Positions 1-6,177 of a stretch of DNA of 10,805 nucleotides are shown here, in pieces. The first letter of the stretch is position 1; the number at the start of each line of letters is the position of its first letter. The stretch is from Sphingopyxis sp. (GTDB taxonomy: Bacteria > Pseudomonadota > Alphaproteobacteria > Sphingomonadales > Sphingomonadaceae), in the NCBI GenBank assembly GCA_013911715.1, contig JACEST010000066.1:1-10805 (forward strand), read 5' to 3'. The notes beneath the pieces are model-generated. The model was not told the DNA's origin. It did not search any database and saw nothing but the letters and a program-made list of their open reading frames with translations. The translations under genes were made by a program, and so were the position numbers.

Positions 1-204
1 GGCGGGAGCTGGTTCCGGAGCCGGAGCAGGTTCCGGAGCCGGAGCAGGTTCCGGAGCCGGAGCAGGTTCCGGAGCCGGGGCAGGAGCTGGTTCCGGAGCC
101 GGAGCAGGGGCTGGTTCCGGAGCCGGAGCAGGGGCTGGTTCCGGGGCAGGAGCAGGTTCCGGAGCCGGGGCAGGAGCTGGTTCCGGAGCCGGAGCCGGAG
201 CTGG
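1..204. repeat. Tandem array of 18- and 24-bp units coding for PEPAPA / PEPAPAPA
   Basis: On the plus strand the unit ttccggagccggagcagg is present three times without change (13-30, 31-48, 49-66). Next come 24-bp versions at 67-90, 91-114 and 115-138, an 18-bp version at 139-156, and 24-bp versions at 157-180 and 181-204. Copies 91-114 and 115-138 are identical, as are 67-90 and 157-180. All units are multiples of 6 bases, so gain or loss of a unit keeps the minus-strand reading frame. The identical copies point to recent slippage or unequal exchange. The array probably continues to the left of the window. Confidence 0.9.
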
Positions 205-507
205 TGCCGGAGCAACTGCAACGATGGGTTCGGACACGGGGGTCGGTGCGGGCGCCACGGCCACAGTGCGAGCTGGAGCCGGAGCGGCAATTTGTCGCTT
301 CGTTGACGCCTTTCGCAATGACTTTCGCAATGACTTTCGTGACGACTTTGACGATTTTGTCGAAGCTTTGCCGGTCAATCGCAGTTCGGGCCCTGAGGAC
401 AGCGAGGAATTGCGGCTGGACTGACGCGCCGAAGCCAGATCAGCCGACACCGTTGCAATCAGGGCAAATGCCGAAATAGCACCAAATTTTACGATTCGAC
501 CGTTCAT
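1..507 (-). CDS. Secreted Ala/Pro/Glu-repeat protein, N-terminal part (runs off the left edge)
   Basis: The minus strand is open from an ATG at 507-505 through 169 codons to base 1 with no stop, so the gene continues outside the window. A GGAG Shine-Dalgarno at 519-516, 8 nt from the ATG, supports this start. Residues 1-27 read as a signal peptide (MNGRIVKF, then a hydrophobic core) with an AxA-type site at LASA before Arg28-Gln29. Residues about 48-72 are a very basic Ser/Lys/Arg block that includes KSLRKSLRK. From about residue 73 the chain is Ala/Pro-rich, and from about residue 98 it is a regular array of PEPAPA and PEPAPAPA units. Such arrays usually form extended, stiff linkers in the periplasm or envelope; any globular domain would lie beyond the edge. 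I do not recognise the family. It is divergent from the gene at 647, with 139 bases between them. Confidence 0.75.
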   Translation of the reverse strand, partial: MNGRIVKFGAISAFALIATVSADLASARQSSRNSSLSSGPELRLTGKASTKSSKSSRKSLRKSLRKASTKRQIAAPAPARTVAVAPAPTPVSEPIVAVAPAPAPAPAPEPAPAPAPEPAPAPEPAPAPAPEPAPAPAPEPAPAPAPEPAPAPEPAPAPEPAPAPEPAPA

Positions 508-646
508 TTATGCGACTCCGGCAACAAAGTTAGTTAAAGCCATGGCCATCAGCAGACCGTCGCCCTAGGAACTATCGGCGAGCCGTTAACAATTTCCAAA
601 GGCCGCGAATCTGCCTTGGGGAGATAAAGAGGACGAGAGTAATAGC

Positions 647-892
647 ATGGAAACGATCTATGATTGGGTAACGGTTGCAATTTTTGCAGGCCTGATTGTC
701 CTGTTTCTGCACCGATCCGCCGCCGATGAGCCAGTGGATACGATCTGGCACTATCTGCCGCCCAGCATTTGCTGCGCCGCGGCCAATTATTTTGGCAACG
801 AAGGATTTGTTGCTATCGCCATTGCCTTGTTGGTCGCGATTGGCGTTTATGTCGTTGCCGTATTGAACGTTCAATTGCCGATGCAGAAATAG
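647..892 (+). CDS. Small two-helix membrane protein, XrtV sorting-system accessory-like
   Basis: This is an 81-residue protein with a purine-rich leader (625-639, AAAGAGGACGAGAG) ahead of the ATG. Hydrophobic stretches at about residues 6-21 and 54-72 predict two inner-membrane helices. The connecting loop carries HRSAADEPVDTIWHYLPPS and a Cys-Cys pair at 42-43. The METIYDWVTVAIFAG start and the YLPP-to-N-Y-G centre resemble, from memory, the small protein annotated as XrtV sorting-system accessory protein beside exosortase V in sphingomonads. That name is recollection, not a search result. A PEP-CTERM substrate at 4926-5600 in the same window fits the assignment. No exosortase is visible here. 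The ATPase gene starts 75 bases downstream on the same strand, so co-transcription is plausible. Confidence 0.7.
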   Translation: METIYDWVTVAIFAGLIVLFLHRSAADEPVDTIWHYLPPSICCAAANYFGNEGFVAIAIALLVAIGVYVVAVLNVQLPMQK

Positions 893-967
893 ACGGCCAA
901 ACGGAGTCACCGTGCGTTTTGCAGATCTGAACTCCCTCTCACCACAAAGTTGGAATATTGAGCGCCG

Positions 968-2338
968 ATGATCCGAATCATGAAATTCCTTCCGCGGCGA
1001 CCAACACCCGGCGACGAGCAAGCTGAGCCTGCACAAGAGGTTTTCGTTGAACACGACGACAATGTGCCGACCACCCCTTTGACGGAAGAATTGCCGCTGG
1101 CCCGGGGCGAGGGATTGCCGCGAGGTCGTCGGGCAAAGCCGGCGCAGCCGGGGTTTGCTGGCAATTCGTCGGCAATGATGCATTTGGCGTCGGATCTGAC
1201 CGGGGGATCTCGTGCCCATCGGCATGCCTTTACCCCTTCGCGTCCGGTTGCCGATTTGCGCCGATTGGCGGGCCGAAGCGAATTGCTGCAGCGACTGATC
1301 CGGGCGATCGAGGATCAGGATTTGCATGCCGTTCTTTACGGCGACCGTGGAATTGGCAAGACTTCAGTGTTGCGTGTGGTGCAAGGGCTGGCCAGCGAAG
1401 CGGGGTATCTGGTCCATTATGTGTCGTGCGGGCCGTCAGCCACCTTTTGTGAGATTTTCCGGGGGCTGGCATCCAAGATTCCTCTGCTTTATGATAACCG
1501 TGCCGATCCGACGAGCAGCGCGGCGCTAGGCGGTGCGACGTTGGCCGACCGGCTCGGGCCTGGCGATTTTTCTGTTTCGCAGTTGACCGACGTTTTGAGC
1601 GGAATCGACGGCATTCGGGTCCTGTTGATCCTTGACGAATTTGATCGGTCGGACGTTGACGATTTTCGCCGACCGGTGGGCGAGTTGGTCAAGAATTTGT
1701 CCGACCGACTGATCAAGGTCCAATTGCTGATTGGCGGCGTCGCGCGAAACATCACCGATCTGGTCACTCAGATTCCCTCTATCCGCCGCAACATTGTCGG
1801 AATCGGTGTGCCACCGTTGACCAGCGACGAAGTCATCGAAATGATCGACATCGCCGAAAGTTTTGGCGAAGTCCGCTTCGATGCCCAGGCCCGCGAACGG
1901 CTTGTGCAGGTATCAGGCGGCCTGCCCTATCTGGTCGGGTTGCTGGGTCAGCACGCGACCTTGCTGGCGGCGGCAGACGGTTCGCGGTGGATCAACGGCA
2001 CGCATATCGATCAAGCGGTCGGTATCGGCAGTCAGGATATTGAAAGCCGGCTCTCTGCGCGCTGCGGCCATGCCATTAACTTGCTTCTGCACGGCCCGCA
2101 GGCCGCGACGCTTCAAGCGGCCGCGCGCGATGCCACGCGTGACGGCGGAATTGTTGTCGCCCCCAATCTGACGGCCCGGCTGGCGGCACATGGGGACGAT
2201 TTTTCTAGTCTGCTGGTTCCGATTCCTGATGATCCGCAAGGGGCGTGGAGTTTTGTTGAGGACGGTGCAGCCAGCCTTATATGGCTGCGTTCGCTGGCTG
2301 CGCCGGTCAGAAAGACCCTTCCGCCCGTGCATCCATGA
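968..2338 (+). CDS. AAA/ORC-like P-loop ATPase of the exopolysaccharide region
   Basis: The protein has 456 residues. Residues 1-90 are hydrophilic, Pro/Arg-rich and probably disordered. The ATPase core follows: Walker A GDRGIGKTS at 125-133, Walker B VLLILDEFDR at 218-227, a sensor-1-like LLIGGVARN at 253-261, and IPSIRRNI at 269-276, which could supply an arginine finger. The winged-helix/lid-like part contains SGGLPYLVGLLGQHA at 316-330. The organisation resembles ExeA/ORC-type ATPases; related ATPases are known in PEP-CTERM/exopolysaccharide loci, where their exact job is unclear. No transmembrane helix is evident, so it is probably cytoplasmic. The ATG at 968 is used; an in-frame ATG at 980 is possible, and neither has a strong ribosome site. 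The stop overlaps the next gene's start (ATGA, 2335-2338), implying translational coupling with the glycosyltransferase. Confidence 0.85.
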   Translation: MIRIMKFLPRRPTPGDEQAEPAQEVFVEHDDNVPTTPLTEELPLARGEGLPRGRRAKPAQPGFAGNSSAMMHLASDLTGGSRAHRHAFTPSRPVADLRRLAGRSELLQRLIRAIEDQDLHAVLYGDRGIGKTSVLRVVQGLASEAGYLVHYVSCGPSATFCEIFRGLASKIPLLYDNRADPTSSAALGGATLADRLGPGDFSVSQLTDVLSGIDGIRVLLILDEFDRSDVDDFRRPVGELVKNLSDRLIKVQLLIGGVARNITDLVTQIPSIRRNIVGIGVPPLTSDEVIEMIDIAESFGEVRFDAQARERLVQVSGGLPYLVGLLGQHATLLAAADGSRWINGTHIDQAVGIGSQDIESRLSARCGHAINLLLHGPQAATLQAAARDATRDGGIVVAPNLTARLAAHGDDFSSLLVPIPDDPQGAWSFVEDGAASLIWLRSLAAPVRKTLPPVHP

Positions 2339-3264
2339 CTGCCGCTATGCCCAAGGTGGTCATCTGCATCGTCGCGTTTCGCAATCCTGCCGACATTTTG
2401 GCCTGTCTTGATGCGCTGTCGGTGCAAACGTTTCAGGAATTTGCTGTTGTCATTTGCGAAAATGGCAGCCCGGAAGATTTTTCGGCGCTGCAAGATGCTG
2501 TGCCTATTCGGCTTGCCGGCGGCCAGCCGGTTACGGTCATCAACGATCCGGACAATCCCGGATATGCCGGCGGCGTCAATCGGTGCATCGCTGCGGCGGG
2601 GCCGGTCGCCGCCTATTGGGTGCTCAACCCCGACACAGAGCCGCATCCGGATGCGCTTGGCGCACTGGTCGAACGGTTGGAACAGGGTGATGTCGACGCG
2701 GCAGGCGGTGTGATGACGCTGCCTGACGGTCGGATCAGCAATTGCGGGGCGCGGTGGAACCGGTGGCTTGCCTATTCGACCAGCATCGGCCGCGGATTTG
2801 CGCTGTCCCAGGTGCCGAGCGCAGCGGTGGTGGAGCGGCGGCTTTCCTTTATCTGCGGCGGATCGTTGCTGTGTTCGCGACGCTTCATCGAGCGGGCTGG
2901 ACTGATGCGCGAGGATTATTTCCTCTATGGCGAGGAAGTGGAATGGTGTCTGCGTGCGCGGCGACGCGGGCTGCGACTGGGCTATTCCGCCGGTGCCGTG
3001 GTGTTGCACCATCAGGGCAGTTCAACCGGATCGGGGAAGGATTTTGGTGAGCGCGGCCGGTTGCCCATCTATTGTGATGAGCGCAACCGGATATTGACGC
3101 TGCGCGATACCACGCCGTGGCTATTGCCACTGGCCATCTGGGGCGCGTTGGCGACCATTGTGCTGCGCTATGGCAAACGCCGCGCGTGGACACAGCTGCG
3201 CATAGCGGTCGGGGCCTGGGCCGATGGGGTGCACAACCGGCGGGGAAAGCCGAGCTGGCTGTAA
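2335..3264 (+). CDS. Family-2 glycosyltransferase, WbbL/rhamnosyltransferase-like
   Basis: This is a GT-A fold glycosyltransferase of 309 residues, expected to transfer a sugar from a nucleotide-sugar to a lipid-linked glycan on the cytoplasmic face of the inner membrane. Visible motifs are the N-terminal strand VVICIVAFRN (8-17), the NPGYAGGVN loop (74-82) typical of WbbL-like enzymes, LNPDTEP as the DXD-equivalent metal/nucleotide site (97-103), CGGSLLCSRR (174-183), and FLYGEEVEWCLRARRRG (196-212), the ED-type acceptor/base motif. A hydrophobic stretch at 262-276 could anchor it in the membrane. The frame is open up to an ATG at 2281, but the ATG at 2335 is preferred because it forms a 4-bp ATGA overlap with the ATPase stop and puts the first beta strand near the N-terminus. 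The sugar donor cannot be read from sequence. A fold-back element begins 9 bases after the stop. Confidence 0.88.
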   Translation: MTAAMPKVVICIVAFRNPADILACLDALSVQTFQEFAVVICENGSPEDFSALQDAVPIRLAGGQPVTVINDPDNPGYAGGVNRCIAAAGPVAAYWVLNPDTEPHPDALGALVERLEQGDVDAAGGVMTLPDGRISNCGARWNRWLAYSTSIGRGFALSQVPSAAVVERRLSFICGGSLLCSRRFIERAGLMREDYFLYGEEVEWCLRARRRGLRLGYSAGAVVLHHQGSSTGSGKDFGERGRLPIYCDERNRILTLRDTTPWLLPLAIWGALATIVLRYGKRRAWTQLRIAVGAWADGVHNRRGKPSWL

Positions 3265-3311
3265 GCCTGCCTTTAGAACCTGTCACATTGATATTGAAGC
3301 GCCGTGACGGA

Positions 3312-3339
3312 GCCGATCCCCGCGCAGGCGGGGATCGGC
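3312..3339. repeat. Perfect 12-bp hairpin inside the left arm of the fold-back element
   Basis: Arms 3312-3323 (gccgatccccgc) and 3328-3339 (gcggggatcggc) pair perfectly around the 4-nt loop gcag. It lies inside the 45-nt segment 3308-3352 that has no counterpart in the right arm, so it looks like a nested insertion or REP-type unit. No T-tract follows on either strand, so it is not a canonical intrinsic terminator. It could still stabilise the 3' ends of the converging transcripts. Confidence 0.75.
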
Positions 3340-3393
3340 CCGCCGCTTGCGGTTGCAGCTGGCGGCCTGCCGGACGTCGTCGCGCTGCTTGGA

Positions 3394-3410
3394 CGGTGCC
3401 CGGCGCACCG
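3394..3410. repeat. Central 6-bp hairpin of the fold-back element
   Basis: cggtgc (3394-3399) pairs with gcaccg (3405-3410) across the loop ccggc. It lies near the centre of the fold-back element, where the long arms would meet when single-stranded. The pairing is short and GC-rich; on its own it would not be notable. Confidence 0.45.
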
Positions 3411-3469
3411 CTCCTAGCCGACAAGCCGCCAGTTGCAATCACGGCGCTTCAATATCAATGTGACAGGCT

Positions 3470-4342
3470 CTAGCCGCGCGACAGCCCCAGCAACAATCGG
3501 TGGCCGTCCCACCAGCGCCACAATCGCAACATGATGAGCCCGCGCAGCGCGGCATAGCGTCGCTGTGGCGTCGTCATTTGCGGATGTTGCCAGATTTTGG
3601 GGATATGCGGAACGATGGACAGCGGCATCAGCCAGCATCTTGCTAACCATTTCAACCGATGCACCAAGGACACTGACTGCAAGGCATAGGTCTCTGATTG
3701 AATTCGCAGCCACTTTCGCCGAAGCTCATCCCAATCGTCGCGGGCGGGATGGCCGATGCAAGCATCGCCAATAAATCCCAGTCGATGGCCGTGCGCTGTG
3801 GCCCGCTGACACCATTCGACATCTTCGGACACGCCATTGGCGAAGGGGCCGACTTCGTCAAAAATCTTGCGCCGTGTGAACAGATTCGCCGTCACGCTGA
3901 AGCCCTTGTCGCGCACATAGGCGGCGTTGTCGAAGGCGAAAACAGCCTCAAACGCCTGCGCCGCGGTCCACGTTGTGCCGGCCTCGATAAGAACGCGGAC
4001 GGTGCCGCCGCAGATATCATATTTTGCCAACCCGGCGATGCCGTTTTCCAGCCATTGCGGTTCGGCCACGCAGTCAGAATCGATGAAGGCAAGCAGCGGC
4101 GTCGTTGTCGCCGCCGCGCCAGCGTTGCGCGCTGGACCCGCGCCGCGTTCGGTCGCGTGAACAAGTCTTGCCCGTCCGGCGATAAGCTTTTCTACCGCAG
4201 CGGGGCCACATGGCGATGCGTTGTCAGCCACGATAACGGTGGTTGCGGCTTTGGGATAAGTTTGCGCTTCGAGTGATTGCAAGCATCGATCGAGCCGAAC
4301 CAAATCGTTGTAGTGCGGGATGATGACGGTGACTTCGGTCAT
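3470..4342 (-). CDS. Family-2 glycosyltransferase
   Basis: The protein has 290 residues from the ATG at 4342. Motifs in order are TVIIPHYND (5-13), VIVADNAS (36-43) for nucleotide binding, GPARNAG (69-75), LLAFIDSDC (83-91) containing the DxD metal site, SVTANLFTRR (149-158), and SEDVEWCQRA (172-181), the catalytic-base/acceptor region. RRKWLRIQSE (208-217) and a basic, Trp-rich C-terminus follow, suggesting peripheral membrane contact. It should add a sugar to a lipid-linked glycan in the cytoplasm. A GTG at 4354 in the same frame is an alternative start that would overlap the upstream acyltransferase by 8 bases; the ATG lies 4 bases past that stop. Neither has a clear ribosome site, so translation is probably coupled. 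The stop (cta at 3470-3472) is contributed by the right end of the fold-back element, so the original C-terminus may have been longer. Confidence 0.87.
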   Translation of the reverse strand: MTEVTVIIPHYNDLVRLDRCLQSLEAQTYPKAATTVIVADNASPCGPAAVEKLIAGRARLVHATERGAGPARNAGAAATTTPLLAFIDSDCVAEPQWLENGIAGLAKYDICGGTVRVLIEAGTTWTAAQAFEAVFAFDNAAYVRDKGFSVTANLFTRRKIFDEVGPFANGVSEDVEWCQRATAHGHRLGFIGDACIGHPARDDWDELRRKWLRIQSETYALQSVSLVHRLKWLARCWLMPLSIVPHIPKIWQHPQMTTPQRRYAALRGLIMLRLWRWWDGHRLLLGLSRG

Positions 4343-4346
4343 TTGG

Positions 4347-4775
4347 TCAGTCACTTTGCAGGACGCCGTAGTGACCGACCTTGATCCCGGTCTTGATAGG
4401 CACCGCAGGATTCCCCGCGACGATGGTTCCCGGCGCTACGTCGCGCGTCACTACGGCTCCTGCAGCAACGATACAGCCATCACCCACCCGGATTCCGGGC
4501 ATGACGATGCTGCGTGCACCAATGAAGCAATTGTTGCCGATGAAGGTGTCGGTGTGCAGACGGCGTGACATGTCATGGGCCAATATCGTGGCCCCGAATG
4601 TTATGATGCTATGCTCGCCGATGTGCACACCTTTCGGGTTGGTCTTGTCGAGTTTGGCCGTCAGGGAAATCAGCACAGTGGGCGCAATGTCCATACCCCA
4701 AAACTTGTTGAAGATGAGAATGCGGGTGCGAATCAAGGATCGCTGGAGCCACAAAAAATTATTCAGTGAAGCCAT
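4347..4775 (-). CDS. Left-handed beta-helix (hexapeptide) acyltransferase, WcaF/WbbJ-like
   Basis: This 142-residue protein is about the size of short sugar O-acetyltransferases. Hexapeptide-type repeats run from about residue 49 to 125: GVHIGEHSIITFGATILAHD, then TFIGNNCFIGARSIVMPGIR, then IRVGDGCIVAAGAVVTRD, closing with VAPGTIVAGNPAVPIKTG (residues 113-130). The AHD at 66-68 is the likely catalytic His position of maltose-O-acetyltransferase-like enzymes. Function by family: transfer of an acetyl (or other acyl) group from acyl-CoA to a sugar hydroxyl, as a trimer in the cytoplasm. The GAGG at about 4785-4782 (minus strand) is 6 nt from the ATG and supports the start. It is the first gene of a two-gene minus-strand unit with the glycosyltransferase, so it probably decorates the same glycan. 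The exact substrate is unknown. Confidence 0.88.
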   Translation of the reverse strand: MASLNNFLWLQRSLIRTRILIFNKFWGMDIAPTVLISLTAKLDKTNPKGVHIGEHSIITFGATILAHDMSRRLHTDTFIGNNCFIGARSIVMPGIRVGDGCIVAAGAVVTRDVAPGTIVAGNPAVPIKTGIKVGHYGVLQSD

Positions 4776-4925
4776 GCCCGCCTCATGTCCCCGTGTTTAG
4801 GCCCGATATCGCGCATTGCACGCCGATGTCCACCTGCAACTCAGCTCATCCCGATTATCGTTAATGCCATTGAAACCGTGACAGGATTCGGGCAATAGGC
4901 GACAAATATTAACGAGTATGGTCGC

Positions 4926-5600
4926 ATGTCGCAAAGTGATACATCCAGCAAATTCGCCGACCATTCGGTGGCGCGGTCAATATCTGCACTGATGATGTTG
5001 TTGGCGTTGGCGGCTTTTCTGCCGCATCGCGAGCGCGCCTTGCTGTTGACCGACGGCGGGATAGAAACAGCGTTGCTGGCCGAGGGGCTGGCGAACACCA
5101 GCTTTGCCCTGCCAGGCAATTTCAGCAGCAATCTGATGGATCGTTTCTGGTTCGGCGGTCATGCGGGCCCGGCGAGCGACCCGCGTCGCAGCCGGTTTGG
5201 GCCGGGGCGTGCGTTGGCCGCTGTGGTGCCCGGACTGATACCGCGCGAATTGGCAGGGGCCGCTGGCCCGGCTTTCCCCGGGTCGACGGGCCCGCGCGAT
5301 CCTGGAAGCATTCCCGGCGCGGCGCCCATTTTTGGAAGCTTGCCGGGTGATACTGGTGCGGGTGGTTCAACACCGGGCAGTGGCGGCGGGGGGCCTGGAG
5401 GTTTTGGGCCATTCCCGGGCGGTGGCGCAGGTCCGGGCGGCGGGGGCAGCATTGGCGGCAATTTCCCATCACCACCTGTGCCTCCGCCACCGACAACCGC
5501 TGTGCCGGAACCTGGTGTATGGGCCATGCTGATATTGGGTTTTGGATTGATCGGTTGGCGGGTACGGCGCGCGCGCCGCCCTGTGCGCTGCGGCACCTAG
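4926..5600 (+). CDS. PEPxxWA-CTERM sorting-domain protein with Gly/Pro-rich body
   Basis: The protein has 224 residues. A hydrophobic stretch at about 17-32 (ARSISALMMLLALAAF) after a polar N-terminus serves as a signal/anchor. Residues about 80-190 are low-complexity Gly/Pro/Ala with poly-Gly runs and PPVPPPP. The C-terminus is a complete sorting signal: AVPEPGVWAMLILGFGLIGW at 192-211 (PEP at 194-196, W199), then the basic tail RVRRARR at 212-218. Family knowledge: this tail is cut by an exosortase during export, and such proteins accompany exopolysaccharide loci. An odd point is the final RPVRCGT, which extends the tail past the usual Arg stop and adds a Cys. The ATG at 4926 lacks a strong ribosome site. 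It diverges from the acyltransferase (150-bp intergenic region) and converges on the aspartic protease, sharing CTAG at the stops. Confidence 0.88.
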   Translation: MSQSDTSSKFADHSVARSISALMMLLALAAFLPHRERALLLTDGGIETALLAEGLANTSFALPGNFSSNLMDRFWFGGHAGPASDPRRSRFGPGRALAAVVPGLIPRELAGAAGPAFPGSTGPRDPGSIPGAAPIFGSLPGDTGAGGSTPGSGGGGPGGFGPFPGGGAGPGGGGSIGGNFPSPPVPPPPTTAVPEPGVWAMLILGFGLIGWRVRRARRPVRCGT

Positions 5601-6118
5601 GGCAATTGCAACCAGTCGCCGTCAAGCGTAATCGGTCCGAGCTGGGCCAAGATATCCTGACCCAGAATGGCGATATTGCGATCGCTGTCGAAAACGCCAA
5701 TTTGCGCCCCGGTCAGGGTCACCGATCCGACGGTCAATCGCTGTACCGGCGCAGCATGGAAAAACATCCGCCCGGTAAGCGAGCGCACTTCGCCAGCTGC
5801 TGTGCCAGTGCAGCAACGGCGGCCCACGGCCGCGAGGGTGGCCGACGACACCATCGTGCGACTGGCACCCGTATCGACAATCATCGATATCGCTTGGTCA
5901 TCGACCATTACGTCAGTGTAGAACAGCCCGTCGGCAGCGCGGCGAATTTTGACGGGGCCGGCCAAGGAAGCCGCGCGCCGGTCGATGGTGCGCGCTGCTG
6001 TGATGTTACCAGCTGTCACATGCAGAACGTCATCGGCTGGTGCGACGGCTGCCAAGGCCGACCATCCACCCGCCAGTGAGGCCACCAACATCATCCACGG
6101 AAAAGCGCGAGAATCCAT
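5597..6118 (-). CDS. Secreted retropepsin-like (clan AA) aspartic protease
   Basis: The protein has 173 residues from the ATG at 6118. Residues 1-27 (MDSRAFPWMMLVASLAGGW then SALAAVA) form a signal peptide. The catalytic triad region is ISMIVDTGASRTMVS (77-91) with the Asp of DTGAS at 82. Ahead of it, GLFYTDVMVDD (64-74) is the usual flap-side strand pair. The second retropepsin signature, hydrophobic-hydrophobic-Gly, is AILGQDILAQL (150-160). The single-domain length fits bacterial clan AA proteases that act as dimers; it should work in the periplasm or envelope. The frame is open to a TTG at 6145, but the ATG gives the proper signal peptide. It lies 59 bases downstream of the four-helix membrane protein on the same strand, probably as one unit. 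Its stop overlaps the PEP-CTERM gene's stop. The substrate is unknown. Confidence 0.85.
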   Translation of the reverse strand: MDSRAFPWMMLVASLAGGWSALAAVAPADDVLHVTAGNITAARTIDRRAASLAGPVKIRRAADGLFYTDVMVDDQAISMIVDTGASRTMVSSATLAAVGRRCCTGTAAGEVRSLTGRMFFHAAPVQRLTVGSVTLTGAQIGVFDSDRNIAILGQDILAQLGPITLDGDWLQLP

Positions 6119-6177
6119 GCCGCCGGAGTTATCAGGCGCGGCCAAAGCGGTCGTTGAAAGTTTTGGTTACATCGCCA

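Larger units (their letters stand above)
3274..3472. mobile_element. MITE-like fold-back element with 34-bp terminal inverted repeats
   Basis: The left arm (3274-3307) and right arm (3439-3472) are inverted copies, 34 bp with one mismatch (3278 against 3468). The shared core reads cctgtcacattgatattgaa in the left arm. Inner arms also pair: 3353-3366 with 3425-3438 (13 of 14), then about 5 of 7 further bases. The right arm is continuous, whereas the left arm is split by 3308-3352. Both ends carry TA (3274-3275 and 3471-3472). If that TA is a target-site duplication, the core is 3276-3470, which would fit a non-autonomous relative of IS630/Tc1-mariner elements, known to insert at TA. No transposase reading frame lies inside. 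It sits between two convergent glycosyltransferase genes and its right end contains the stop codon of the minus-strand one. Confidence 0.7.

Noticed and set aside
204..479. Plus-strand reading frames across the region of the Ala/Pro/Glu-repeat protein
   Set aside because: The minus strand has a signal peptide, ribosome site and an open frame to the edge; the plus-strand products are shadows.
572..1327. Long minus-strand reading frame over the small membrane protein and ATPase N-terminus
   Set aside because: Its translation is Arg/Gln-rich with no motif, and the plus strand carries a Walker A/B ATPase and a hydrophobic protein there.
3312..3339. Intrinsic terminator for the convergent glycosyltransferases
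   Set aside because: The stem is perfect but no T-run follows on either strand, and it lies inside a repeat element.
3698..4276. Plus-strand 192-residue frame opposite the second glycosyltransferase
   Set aside because: No family motifs, while the minus frame shows full GT2 motifs (PHYND, DSDC, SEDVEW).
5122..5700. Minus-strand Pro-rich reading frames (including 5159-5596) opposite the PEP-CTERM gene
   Set aside because: They mirror the Gly/Pro-rich body; only the plus frame ends in a true sorting signal.
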